Assembly: GCF_029227915.1 (NCBI RefSeq)
Contig: NC_079876.1
Location: 6,202,001 to 6,266,000 of the forward strand
Direction: 5' to 3'
Origin: Hydractinia symbiolongicarpus
Taxonomy: Eukaryota; Cnidaria; Hydrozoa; Anthoathecata; Hydractiniidae
DNA: 64,000 nucleotides
The notes under the pieces are model-generated. The model made no database searches and was not told the origin of the DNA. It was given only the letters and a program-made list of their open reading frames with translations. The translations under genes were made by a program, and so were the position numbers. Positions 12,301 to 21,779 of this stretch are shown here, piece by piece (the stretch's first letter is position 1; each line of letters opens with the position of its first letter).

Positions 12301-12819
12301 CTTTATTGACTAGCAGAGTCCTGTCAATTGAGGTAAAAGGTAGGTTGTATGAGGCCTGTGTAAGAATTGTTATGTTGTACGGTAGTGAGACATGGGCAGT
12401 GAAGCAGGAAGATCTTGACCGTTTAGAAAGGAATGATATGAGAATGGTTAGGTGGATGTGTAATGCCAGTCTGAGAGACAGAAAGAGTTCAGATGAGCTA
12501 AGAAGCAGGCTAAGTCTCCGTAGAATTAAAGATGTTATCCAGATAAGAAGATTAAATTGGCTGGGGCACTTGGAAAGAATGGAGGAGGATAATTGGGTAA
12601 GAAAGTGTAGAGACTTGATAGTTCCTGGGGCAAAGCCCAGAGGCAGACCGAGAAAGACTTGGCAGGAGGTTATAAGGACAGACTTGATAGAGAGGAAGTT
12701 GAGTTTAGATCTAACACAGTCTAGATCACATTGGAAGAGGGTCATTAATATACCCCGTCCAACCCGTGCTAGCATGGAAAACGGACGTTAAGCCGAGAAT
12801 GATGATGATGAATGATGAT
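9398..12819 (+). mobile_element. RTE-like LINE inserted in a SINE
   Basis: Non-LTR retrotransposon of about 3.4 kb. It has a short 5' region, one long ORF and a 3' end of GAT-rich simple repeat typical of RTE-type LINEs. Both ends abut SINE sequence that is continuous in the 60.8-kb copy, so this is a clear nested insertion. The clade assignment (RTE/RTE-X) rests on overall pattern only. Confidence 0.8.
9600..12791 (+). CDS. LINE ORF: endonuclease-reverse transcriptase
   Basis: Uninterrupted 1063-residue ORF that would nick target DNA and reverse-transcribe the element RNA. An AP-endonuclease-like domain covers about residues 52-300, with CVQEVRW and SQHRLLVCD. Reverse transcriptase follows at about 520-780, with FGFVPGRGTTDA, FVDLEKAFDRVP and YADD (741-744). 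A Cys/His cluster (CGVC...CQTC..WVHKKC...CKRC, about 797-838) resembles a PHD-type zinc finger. A conserved C-terminal region ends with GRPRKTW. The catalytic G-D-F-N motif reads G-N-F-N (Asn at residue 192), so the endonuclease is probably dead while the RT motifs look intact. The ATG at 9600 is the first in frame. Confidence 0.92.
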   Translation: MAVRIVNQTNCVNKAGTLRSEGVAHGRTDVRCEHRQTVTQLSHHKVDNTRLRMASVNVGTLRGRASEVVEMLERRSVDMCCVQEVRWRGASVRFVEGRRARYKLFWISNSDGYGGVGIFVAEKWVEKVVHVMRVNSRIIVIKFLIGNRIVTFLSVYAPQCGLSEEDKDKFYDELIAVTSKFGDTELVMVGGNFNGHVGKSSEGYRGVHGGYGFGSRNKEGERLLEFGMATDMVVCNTSFSKRQSRLITYESGGCKTQIDYFLVRKSDKKVLKDVKVISGEECVSQHRLLVCDIILKSVKEAKGKYRPRRKVWKLKEEIVARQFSAKVQQLAYNSQCNSDNVESTWTTLKNCLLEASDDTYGWTKGPARHRQTWWWNNEVDQCIKEKRKLWKEWKSGGSKNISLEAKRRARTAVYKAKSEAERNRFADVLRREDQRNEVFKIAKQMKKTNQDIVGEKCIRNDEGVLAITEEEKRVAWKNHYQRLLNTEFDWDEDNLSDDDVVEGPAMQIKTEWVVEAIRKMKIGKAAGVSGIVAEMVKESGYIGVELITSLANQIIKDCAIPSEWQSSVIVNCFKGKGDALERGNYRGLKLVDQVMKVIERVIDKLLRESIDIDKMQFGFVPGRGTTDAIFLLRQLQEKYLGKRKNLYFAFVDLEKAFDRVPRKVIWWAMRKLGVDEWLVTMVQSMYSNARSRVRINDSLSDEFSVNVGVHQGSVLSPLLFILVLEALSMEFRTGCPWELLYADDLVLIAESMEELVEKFEKWKKGLEEKGLKVNTAKSKVMISSIAAKCDLVVGKWPCGVCRKGVGSNSIFCQTCKHWVHKKCSSISGRLRAGIPFVCKRCKGEIIENEVFPALMMYNSGSLEIVKNFCYLGDMLGSEGGVGRSVTCRIGSAWKKFRELLPLLTSRVLSIEVKGRLYEACVRIVMLYGSETWAVKQEDLDRLERNDMRMVRWMCNASLRDRKSSDELRSRLSLRRIKDVIQIRRLNWLGHLERMEEDNWVRKCRDLIVPGAKPRGRPRKTWQEVIRTDLIERKLSLDLTQSRSHWKRVINIPRPTRASMENGR

Positions 12820-12873
12820 TTGTGAGGCTAGCCATGTAAAATATGCACATCATTATCATCATCATCATCATAA
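12820..12873 (+). mobile_element. SINE 3' tail after LINE insertion
   Basis: TTGTGAGGCTAGCCATGTAA and the following TATGCACATC match the 3' end of the 60.8-kb SINE. The terminal simple repeat is (ATC)n here instead of (TATC)n. Confidence 0.8.
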
Positions 12874-13087
12874 CTCCCAAAGCTACAGTGCCGGTCGCGA
12901 GTAAAGCTACACATTTTCGAGTGTAAGAGTACAAAAATAAAACAGTGAGAGTGCGAGTAATGATATTACTCGCATTTTTGTTAATTATACTCTCAATGAT
13001 TAATTATATTTTTACCCGCGAGTGTATCACGTAAGTACAGTTTTTAAAGTCAAAGTAATATGCGCATGAACACAATTAATTTTTTTG

Positions 13088-13203
13088 CGAGAGATATTAA
13101 ATTGTAAACTTTAAAAAAAGTAAGTTAAAAAAATTAAACTTTTTTTTGGAGAGATATTAAATTGTAAACTTTAAAAAAATTAAGTTGAAAAAATAAAACT
13201 TTA
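13088..13203. repeat. Direct repeat of about 57 bp, two copies
   Basis: GAGATATTAAATTGTAAAC followed by an A-run occurs twice in tandem near the left end of the Tc1-type element. Confidence 0.7.
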
Positions 13204-13578
13204 ATTTTAAATAGTGAAAAAGACTGTGTTGTTTAGAAAGTAAAACAAATTTATTAAGAAATGAGAGAGAGTAAGAGATTACATGTTTTTTTAAACAATT
13301 TTTTTTTGCCTATTAATAAAAAGTCTGTGCCCAGAACTACGCTTCAATATCATCAAGAACATTGAGGATAAAAATAGAAAAAACAAACAACAACAAAAGT
13401 GTAGTAAAAAAATTTATTAGTAGTTAAAATGAAAGTATATATACAAATAACTTTTACCGTTCAGTTTAAATGTTCAGTTTTATTATATAAAGTAGTTCTT
13501 TAAAAACCAGATGCCTTTCTCCTTTCTGTTGCTTTTAATGACTTTCAGAATTACCTTGCGTAAGTGTCAAATATACTT

Positions 13579-14550
13579 TCAGCATTTTTCTAGCATCACA
13601 GTCGACCATATTTCCGAAATTGCATTTACCAATTCTTCTTTCGTAGGCGGTTTATAATCATTTCGAATTTTTTCCTTCATTTCATGCCAAAAGTTTTCTA
13701 TAGGGTTCATGTCTGGTGATTCAGGCGGTATTTTCCACCAGTTTATTTGATTTTCCTGCATCACTTGTGACGCTTTCAAAATGGTGCGTTTGGGGTCGTG
13801 CCCATCTGGAAATACATCGGAAATAAACAATTTTAACATATTTTTTAAAATTTCTTCAGAGTAGAACTCTTTGTCCATTATGCAGTGAAAAATTAAAATT
13901 GAAGATGTGCCACGTTTTGATATGCATCCCCAAACGTTAAGTTTAAAAGAATGTTTTGGTTTTTCTTTTAATTTTACTGGCTCCCACCAACGATGAAAAG
14001 ATACCTTTGCGTTCCAGTCCATTTGAATGCAACTCTCGTCTGTCCATAAAACATTGCCGAAATCATCTTTCATTTATTGTACTTTTTTAGCGAAGATAAG
14101 CCTTTTTTGACGATTTAATTCCCTTACAAGTTGACAGTACTTTGTCCCAGTGGAGTACCAACCGAGACCACGTCTTAATCTTTTGATTTTACTTGTAGAA
14201 AAGCTAACATTATATTGCTGAAGCGAAAGTTGTCCAACTTTGTTAGCAGTGAGTTCATCGTTTTTCTCCATGCAGGTGTCGATAAAATCGAAAATGGGGT
14301 TTGTAACATTTATTGGTGATTTCGGTTTCCTTGGAAGATTTGCAATAGAATGATGCTTGGCCCACTTTTGAAAAAGACGATATATTGCTGACCTTCCAAC
14401 ATTATATCTTTCACTTTTAAGTCTTTTCTTAATTTTGGTGACACCAAGGTTTTCATTTTTTAAATTGATAATTCTTTGACGAACATGATCAGGTAATTGT
14501 TTCCCTATTTCCAGTGCTCCTTCTTTTTGATTTGTTGATAAGAAATACAA
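13579..14550 (-). pseudogene. Tc1-like transposase, broken
   Basis: Reads from 14550 down. The N-terminal paired-like HTH region (DHVRQRIINLKNENLGVTKI) is followed by a second HTH and then the DDE core (VLWTDES, SPDMNPIENFWHEMK). A TAA at 14074-14076 stops the frame between the HTH and catalytic parts. The block expected to carry the second catalytic Asp is shortened, leaving only PDGHDPKRT, so an in-frame deletion of a few codons is likely. Two independent lesions mean no active enzyme. Family members are about 340 residues; the two open pieces total 322. Confidence 0.85.
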
Positions 14551-14584
14551 AACCGAAACTCAAATTCTCTATTAATCACTTCTG

Positions 14585-15060
14585 TTTTTTCACTCCTGAG
14601 TACAGTTAGAGTAAGAAATAAAAGAGCCGAAAATTTCATTCGTCATTTAAAAACCTTTGTTTTTGTACTCCTGAGTATGGTTAGAGTAAGGGATAAAAAA
14701 GCCGAAAATCGAATTTCTTATTTAATGACTCTGTTTTTGCGCTCCCGAGTACAATGAGAGTAGGAAATAAAAAAAGTTGAACATTTTAGTTTTTGTACTC
14801 TCGAGTATAGTAAGAATATAAAACAAAGCAGGTAATTAAATTTCTATTATAATAACTTGTTTTTGCACCTCCGAGTACAATGAGAGTAGGAAATAAAAAA
14901 AAGCCGAACATTTCATTTATCATTTAATAACCTTTGTTTTTGTACTCCCGAGTATAGTTAGAGTGAGAATCAAAAAAGACGAAAATCAAATTCTTTATTT
15001 AATGACTCTATTTTTGCACTCCCGAGTACAATGAGAGTAAGAAATGAAAAAGCCGAAAAC
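14585..15060. repeat. Minisatellite with palindromic CTCCCGAGTAC cores
   Basis: About seven units of roughly 55-85 bp. Each has a near-palindromic core (ACTCCTGAGTA, CTCCCGAGTAC or ACTCTCGAGTAT), then GAGTAAGAAATAAAA and GTTTTTG. The cores resemble the TCGCGAGTA and GAGAGTAC words of the element termini. It lies between the transposase start and the cargo gene, where divergent promoters would be expected, so these may be transposase- or regulator-binding sites (inference). Confidence 0.75.
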
Positions 15061-15125
15061 TAGCTCTAAAAGAGTTTGCTTCCTTAGGAATTCATTTTAA
15101 GTGTCTTTATTTATTTGAGTTCATT

Positions 15126-15512
15126 ATGGCATCATCGTTTTTCAGTCAAATAAGAGTTAAAACATACAAATATGCATGCGTCTTCTTCGATGAAAATAAA
15201 TGGATTGGTTCTGTCAAAACTAAAAATATTGTAAATAGGGAAGAAAAGTTACTGAGCGTTGACGACAATGTATTTGTGCGATGGGGTAGCGGAAAGAATA
15301 TAAAAAATCACAAAGCTACAATTTTAATCAGTAAGTATAGTTTTGTAAACGACCCAAAGAAAAACAGAGACTAAGATAAATTTCACTGTTAGTAATAAAG
15401 ATTTTTTTCTTTCTTTTTAGATGAATGGTCAAATTGCACACAGTTTGAAAGAGATTGGTTGAACAATGAGAAAACATTTATCATCGAAGAGGTTGAAGAA
15501 AAAAAAGAATAA
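15126..15512 (+). CDS. Small spliced cargo gene (98 aa)
   Basis: Exon 1 is 15126-15330 and exon 2 is 15421-15512. The 90-bp intron begins GTAAGTATAG and ends TTTCTTTTTAG, and splicing keeps the frame. The N-terminal part (YKYACVFFDENKWIGSVKTK, then VFVRWGSGK) looks like a small beta-rich module, as seen ahead of BEN or similar DNA-binding domains in cnidarian proteins. The tail is Glu/Lys-rich (IIEEVEEKKE). No catalytic motif is visible. Unspliced, translation would stop at 15372-15374. It could be a regulator or an accessory DNA-binding subunit; function unknown. Confidence 0.55.
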
Positions 15513-15669
15513 AAAATAAAATACATTAAAAACAATAAAACGCGGACATCAGGCGAAATATTAGTAAAACCTCGGAAGAAGTTCATTAAAAAGGATGTTA
15601 GTTTATAAAAAATTTGTCGTAAGAATCAGCACATAAATTTTATTCTTTGTCAATTTATGTATTATAAAC

Positions 15670-16245
15670 TTTCTTTCAGAGTACAGCTGTTGATAAAAGA
15701 CAACCTTCATTAGTAGAAATAAATTACTAAGTCCCACAACTAAATTACCAAGTTGATTTTAGTGATGTTTTAAGAGAACCGCCGAAGGCGCAAAATGGTA
15801 AAGTAAAAAACAACGCCGAAGAAACACCAAAGACGCAAAACAATGAAGTTGAAAACACATTCTCCTTTCTAAAGTTATTGGTTTCACCCGGAAAACCACT
15901 GCCATCATTTTTGCCATCTACTACGACACTATCCACTTCTATTCTTCCCGACCTACCTTTTTCTCCGCCTTCACCAGCCAGACCTCTGCAATCAACACCT
16001 GCCATTAGAACAACACATTTCTGAATTATCCCAAGCAAACAAAGCAGTGCACGTGCGATTGTGCTGCTATGCGACAAGTCATTGAAAGACTAGAAAAGCG
16101 AATAGCTGCGTTGGAAGGGAATGCAATTGCCTTATCCACAAAATTTATCGAAGGTGTTTGCGAAAGAACATGCTGGAAGTGATTTCACATTATGAAAGTA
16201 GCGAAAGCATTTAAAGAAGAGACGGAAAAGTTGAACTTAAAAATT
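15670..16245 (+). pseudogene. Degraded downstream gene remnant in Tc1 element
   Basis: After a possible splice acceptor (TTTCTTTCAG, ending 15680) there are frameshifted coding-like stretches. One is a Pro/Ser-rich segment (SPGKPLPSFLPSTTTLSTS, 15870-16000). Another is a short coiled-coil-like segment (MRQVIERLEKRIAALEGN, about 16066-16120). They may be later exons of the cargo gene or a second decayed gene. Confidence 0.35.
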
Positions 16246-16394
16246 TATTTTTTAATTATAAACTAAATTAAAAAAAAATGGTGAATTAAAATTAATGTCT
16301 TATGTTTTTCTTTAATATAACTCGCGAGTGACATGATATATATTTTAAAGATTTACTCCCCGGTAGTTTAATTATTGTGTACTCGCGGTATTAA

Positions 16395-18034
16395 AGCTTA
16401 CCTCCCAAGAAAAATCAAGTTGACCTAAAATGGCTCATATTCATACGTGATTTACGAATATAAAGTTTTTTTTCCTTAATTTGCACTTATAAGTTAATAA
16501 TGCCTATTCAAAGATTTAAAATTCACCTTTGACACGAGGTAAACCATCCGCCATATTGAATTTCTTCACCTTTGAGTGCTCTGATGTCACCTGTTAGAAG
16601 ATCGTAAATCACCTTCCGCATTGGAATTTTTTACTCAAACTTTACTAGTGAAATTCATTGGTGATGAGTATGTTTACCCCCGTGAAAATTTCAGGAAACT
16701 TTGAAAATGAATACTAACTTCGCAGTCTTTTTCAGGAATTTTTGAGTAGGTGTGCGATGATTCGCACGTGTAAATCAACGCGTACAATGTAAAGCGCACG
16801 TGCAAAGAATGTTACGCATATGACACGGGCTCCGAGGTTATTTTTTGTTGCGCACTCATTTTGCAGTAGAAAAGTGGGGGACGTTTTAAATCGTGAACCC
16901 CAAACACGATGATCGAGCGTCTACTGGTATAGCGACTCTCTCAATCTTAACTTCGTTTTCTACATGTCCGAAATAGTATGCATGACCTTACTGTAATTTT
17001 TATATTTATTGTTCACTTTTCAGTTCACCACAAGCAAATAGGCAAAAATATGCTTTGTTTTCAAGTTAAAAAAAATCTTTATTCACGTTGTGGACAAAAA
17101 AATTTACACAGCACGTGGGTTACGTTTTTACAGGCATAAAGAAAAAATCCATTAAATTCGGACCTGAAGAAATTATCTAAAATTAAATCCATGATAAAAT
17201 GTCTATTCCGCCTGTAAGTGCAGTTTTGCAGACTTGCTTCATCCGTGCTCCGTCGGCGTTCACCTCCACATTAGTTAAGATTTTTTGTGTAAGACTTGGT
17301 TACCATGACGAAGGGGCCAGGCAAAAGAGATCTATGTCTACGTAGTTCTTTTAACTAAGTCAGGAGTTGGTAAATTAGCTAGGATGGTCAGGTTGGCTAT
17401 GAATAGGCTTGCTCGTGGATTAAAAAGACCAGGACTATTCAATAATTTCTGAGATCTGAAAGTGTCCGACCATGACGGAAATGTATCGGGCATTTTGTCT
17501 GACGAATCTCCAAAAATTCTTTCGAGGGCTGCCATCGCACGCTACAAAATGGATTTTAAAGGTTGGTTTTGAAAACTCAATATTTATTTTTCAGGCGTGC
17601 GATTAATCACACGCCTGAAACGATTTAGGCGTGTGCCAAGTCGTGTGCGTGCTATTGCACGCCTCTTCTGAAAAAGACTGACTTCGGTTGAGTAATCATC
17701 ATAAGAAGTTATGAAGCAAAAAAAATTCGTCCTTATTCATCAAACGTGTGGAGCTTTTCTTTTACAAATCACATCCTATGCACAAAGTTTCGCCTCTCAT
17801 CCCGTGGGTCCAAATGTGAGCTTCTAACTAGTGACGTAAGACGCATAAATTATACTGTTAAATGCTCACTCACAAAATGGCGACAAGTGAGGTGAATGCT
17901 TTTAAAACACGAGGTAAACATTGTTTGGTTTCTTGAATACTGTAGCGATTTTAACAAAATAAACATTAAATTGTTTTTTCTGAAGATGTTATGAATCGAT
18001 TTAGGTCAACTTGATTTTTTTCGGAAGGTAAGCT
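16395..18034. mobile_element. Nested TTAA-flanked element (piggyBac-like)
   Basis: TTAA lies on both sides (16391-16394, 18035-18038), with terminal inverted repeats of about 37 bp starting AGCTTACC and containing ATCAAGTTGACCTAAA. The length is 1640 bp and no transposase was found, so it would be non-autonomous. TTAA targets are typical of piggyBac. Confidence 0.7.
17138..17545. repeat. Dispersed repeat, copy 1
   Basis: Shares long stretches with 59246-59765, for example TCCGTGCTCCGTCGGCGTTC and GGTTGGCTATGAATAGGCTT. It lies inside the TTAA element. Short coding-like remnants (SDESPKI, RAAIAR) hint at a decayed gene that I cannot name. Confidence 0.65.
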
Positions 18035-18254
18035 TTAAAAAGATTACTCTTGTTTATTTCACTCCCACTCGCATTGTACTCTCACTGTGAATTATTTAAC
18101 TCACATTTATTTGCACTTGTACTCTCAAAGATGTGTAGCTTTACTCGCGATCAGCACTGTAGCTAGCAACTTCTTTTTGATCGTGGAAAAAAGTATTAAG
18201 AAAAGCTAGCTAGCTAAAAAATAATAGAGAATGCCTGACTTTGTTGGGACAAAA

Positions 18255-18557
18255 AACATTGCTTTGTCGCGACGTGGATTCGTACTCTGTGCGGGAGACT
18301 GGGGTTCGATTCCCCTTGATGGGCGGGATTCAACATGGGTGAGTGAATGTTACCATAGCCCCGGGTGTGGGCCGTTGGATTTTGCCGAGAGTTGTCCAAT
18401 AGAGTGCGGCCCTAATTGACTCTGCGTAGCTCAAAATGAGCATTAAATACTCTAGGACTCTCCATCAAGCCATGGCCCCCTCAAATAATAGACAGGGTAT
18501 ATCCCTCAATATTTGTGAGGCTAGTTATGTGTAATATGCACATCTATCTATCTATCT
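18255..18557 (+). mobile_element. tRNA-derived SINE, 5'-altered copy
   Basis: Carries the B-box GGTTCGATTCC, the shared body and a (TATC)n tail, but lacks the usual A-box head. It sits just right of the Tc1-type element. Confidence 0.75.
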
Positions 18558-18559
18558 TC

Positions 18560-19600
18560 ACATTAACAACAAGTAACAACCTACCAAGCTATTTTCTTTC
18601 ACCAGCTAGCTAGCTATACTAGCTAGGTATGTATAAACAGTTATCTGCTATTTTCTTCACATCACAACATCAAAATACGAAATCGAAATCATGTGACGCT
18701 ACTTCTGCCACAATATTTAAGGATCCTCGTTATCACGTTTTTGAAACGAGGCTTGTCAAAATTCTTGGAAGAAAACAAAAGTAACTTGATTTTTGGTCCC
18801 CAGGTTCCCTTGCTCCCTTGCCCCGAGATTAATTACGCGTACGATCGAATGCTCTGGAAACAAGGTTTCTAAACAATCAGGTATAGGGATTAAAGGTAAG
18901 TTTAATTTTTCCCGCCTCAAAGATTTCTCTTTCTTTTATAGAAAGTTTCTTGTACTGATAGTCTGGGACAAAACAACTGACGCAAAAGTGAAAAACAACA
19001 ATTCGAAGCTGGTGTAGGAAAGATCGATTTACGCTTCCTGAGAAGAGAAATGCTTTGACAAAAAGTCCGGAATATATCGAATCTTGACACAAGAATGTTA
19101 TCTCCAACTGCATAAATGCTGGACACAAGACGACATTCAGTTGCAAAGGAAAACGTAATCGTTTGTCTAACGAATCTAAGAAGGTTTTCTATTGTAAAAA
19201 CTTTAGCTATTTAGCATTTCAATAGATTAGGAGAAGAGAGTATAAGTAAGTTTGGGTATAATCCAGACACAACACGGAAGCACGAAAGTCACCAATTTTG
19301 AAGGAACTTAAAACGGCTGACTTTTTTTGCCAAAAGTCAAAGGATGTGCCAGTGAGTTTCGATATAAATGACAACAACGTTCCACGATAGCACGACGATC
19401 TAAAACCGCTGATAAAACTGTTTGTGGCAGATCTAGAAAAAAGACAAGCAGAGATAGAAAGGATGTACAGGATACCTAAATACCTGTTTGTCAAAGAAGA
19501 CTTACAGGAAGACTCAGGGTCAGAATGAGCAACTCAAGTGGCCATAAAAAACGTCTGCATTAATTAACTTTTTAACATAATTTAAAAAGCCGTGCACGCA
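18560..19600. other. Unassigned AT-rich region
   Basis: Open stretches up to about 90 codons occur on both strands, including 19219-19494, but none matches a family I recognise. AGCT-rich runs lie near 18600-18640. Confidence 0.3.
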
Positions 19601-19609
19601 ATCTCATTG

Positions 19610-19690
19610 GTCTGTTGTACCAGGGCCTCTTACGCGTTTCATCCTCATATCAAAAAACGCTACGGGCCCTGCGATCGAGGTTGATGAGCA
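19610..19690. mobile_element. MITE end
   Basis: Two GGGCC/GGCCC arms and the terminal word GATCGAGGTTG match the foldback MITE at 36977-37081. It ends the readable gag sequence. Confidence 0.45.
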
Positions 19691-20783
19691 CTCTATCGCA
19701 TAGAGATTTTTCGATACACAAATGAAACATCCAGAAGCCTTTCTTAAAATATCCTTGCGTGACCGGATGTTGGTTATTATAGTTTGACACTGTGGAGAAG
19801 AGTGATTAGGCCTTTCACAATATGCGCAAGGCTTAAATGCACCACCCTGTCGATCAGTCACCTGTCCGTAAAAACTACTAGTAGTGAAGTTTGATCTTTC
19901 GTTTTCTGACCCCTTAGCGACAAAACAATTTTCAACAGTTAATAACTCTTCTTGAAAATATTTTAAAAATAAATCTAACGTCCAAATACCTAACCCAAAA
20001 CGCCGAGAAATTAGGCTACCGTATGAGTTTGTGTCAAATTTGATAGATCTCAAATTTCTGACACAATTCTCCACTTCATTGTACAGCTTTCGCAAACCTC
20101 TTAAAATATCCCTACTTTTGACCTTGCCTAATTTCCACAGAGCCTCCATATAGGCTGAAATTATTACCTGAGGATTGGCATATCGCTTATGCAAACGTTC
20201 AATTGCTTCTTTGTACGGGTCCGAATTCAACGCTAACCCGGACACAGAGGAGGGCTTCTCCGGATAAGTAAAGCTTTAAATAATTAAACTTATCGATATC
20301 AGTTAAGGACTCGTTCTTACTGATAGATAAGTTTGATCCCAAAACCCCCTCCATTCTAAAATCGTTCCCTTGTGAACACTGGGAGTTCTAACTTAGGCAA
20401 CTTACAATTAGAACTACTCGCAGATGAAGTTAATGACGGGTGAGACCTTTCAGACATACATAAACTTTCCAACTTTAGAGTCAAAGAGGCTAAAATTTCA
20501 TCAGTAGGTCCATGCAGGTCTCTATGGTAGGTCTTAAGTTGTTGCCACCTTCTGACACATTTGCTTCAATGTCGTCAGCAGAGTCTAAAACGCTTAAAAT
20601 TTCCTCGTCTATAACATTCAACTGGTCTAAAATCCGCACTAAACCGTTTTTGCAACCTAGCAATCCGGCCTGGGTACTAGTTGTATCACTAACTGCACTC
20701 TCGCACCGTGACAAAACTACACCTAGCTCCGTACGCAAACCCTTACGCCTAGCCCTTTTTCTTGCCACAACGGCTGTTGACAT
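19690..20783 (-). pseudogene. BEL/Pao retrotransposon gag, truncated
   Basis: The N-terminal part (20490-20783, start MSTAVVARKRARRK) and the later part (to about 19690) both match BEL/Pao Gag. DPYKEAIERLHKRY and the following LYNEVENCVRNLRSI are typical of the DUF1759 region, followed by a zinc-binding CAYC...HSSPQC. Frameshifts lie between 20250 and 20490. No protease or polymerase remains. The matching primer-binding site and LTR are at 37204-37471, across the 16-kb insertion. Confidence 0.8.
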
Positions 20784-20888
20784 AGTGTCTTATTAAATAT
20801 AGAAAATATAGAAATCCGTAACTGAAAAATGTTTTGTTTTAAATTGTTTAAACACACAAGAACCCTGTAACAACAAAAAACATACCTA

Positions 20889-21119
20889 AGCTAGAGTAGG
20901 GGATGAATATATACAGGTTTTAGGTTTTCAACGGTCAAAACCCTATCAAAAAACGCTGCTTTTAGACCCCTAAAAAAATCTGTGACGTCACAGATTTCAT
21001 CATGCCTCAAATGAGTAAACAAGTCACGTGACATCATGACGGCACACGACAAAAACTGCTGACATCAACAAACGCGCATGCGCAAATCTGTTGGAATAGG
21101 GAAATTCCCTACTCAAATT
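20889..21119 (+). repeat. Left terminal inverted repeat of virus-like element
   Basis: Nearly identical in reverse complement to 36776-36966. It has an extra segment of about 34 bp (ACTGCTGACATCAACAAACG region) that the right copy lacks. It contains the palindromes CTGTGACGTCACAG and TCACGTGA. Similarity resumes around the first gene start at 21152-21188. Confidence 0.92.
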
Positions 21120-21151
21120 GCGACCGATGTTAGTTAAAGTCTGAATCTACT

Positions 21152-21160
21152 TATAATAAA
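21152..21160 (+). promoter_or_regulatory. TATAATAAA box before ankyrin gene
   Basis: Six bases before the ATG at 21166. The same box precedes 21780 (21768-21776) and 23026. Close variants precede 27629, 28920, 30537(-), 31335(-), 31758(-), 31976(-) and 36715(-). Confidence 0.55.
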
Positions 21161-21165
21161 GAGAA

Positions 21166-21729
21166 ATGACTTGGTTCAAGAATGCAATCTTGGAACTTGC
21201 AGCTCTCAATGGTCACATCGAGATTGTTAAGCTGTTCAAAGAGTGAGGTGCGACGACCTTTAATTTGGCTCTATAAAGTGCAGCTGTCAATGGTCACATT
21301 GAGATTGTTAAGCTGTTCAAAGAGTGGGGTGCGACAGACTTTAATTGGGCCATGAGACTTGCAGCTGAAAATGGTCACATTGAGATTGTTAAGCTGTGCA
21401 AAGAGTGGGGTGAGACAGAATTTGATTTGCCGATGGCACTTGCAGCTCTCAATGGTCACATCGAGATTGTTAAGCTGTTCAAAGAGTGGGGTGCGACAGA
21501 CTTTAATTGGGCCATGAGACTTGCAGCTGAAAATGGTCACATTGAGATTGTTGTATTGCTGCGTGGTTTTGATGTCATTCATGATGAATTGCTGCGGCAT
21601 CATCACAAGCGTAATTTCTATGCAAAACTATGGAATGAGGTACTGCCAGTGGCGTTGCATCCGGATCGATTTTGGAATTGGTGTGTAGATGAGGAAGAAA
21701 AGCGCGAGATATCTAAATTATGGAAGTAA
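21166..21729 (+). pseudogene. Ankyrin-repeat protein, stops in early repeats
   Basis: Starts with MTWFKNAI, shared with the polymerase gene at the other end. Five ankyrin-type repeats of 27 residues follow (AALNGHIEIVKLFKEWGATD pattern), like ankyrin proteins of large DNA viruses. A C-terminal module contains HPDRFWNWCVDEEEK. TGA at 21244-21246 replaces the Trp codon seen in the other repeats, and TAA at 21274-21276 is a second stop. The frame is then open to 21729, with a possible internal ATG at 21352. Ankyrin proteins usually bind other proteins; the partner is unknown. Confidence 0.75.
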
Positions 21730-21779
21730 TGTCCAGTATTTTGATCCTGGTTGAGGTTTAAAAAATCTATAATAAAGAG

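Larger units (their letters stand above)
12886..18159. mobile_element. Tc1/mariner-type transposon with cargo gene
   Basis: Ends are CAGTGC...GCACTG flanked by TA on both sides (12884-12885 and 18160-18161), the Tc1/mariner signature. The clear inverted repeat covers about 33 bp, including TCGCGAGTAAAGCTACACAT, with weaker similarity further in. The total is 5274 bp, or about 3.6 kb once the nested TTAA element is removed. Inside are a dead transposase, a tandem repeat with the same GAGTA/TACTC words as the termini, and one or two non-transposase genes. Confidence 0.75.

Noticed and set aside
12206-12775. 189-codon open frame antisense to the LINE
   Set aside because: Shadow of the LINE ORF; composition follows the codons of the sense strand.
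14585-15060. CRISPR-like array
   Set aside because: Unit lengths vary, spacers resemble each other and the locus is inside a eukaryotic transposon; it is a minisatellite.
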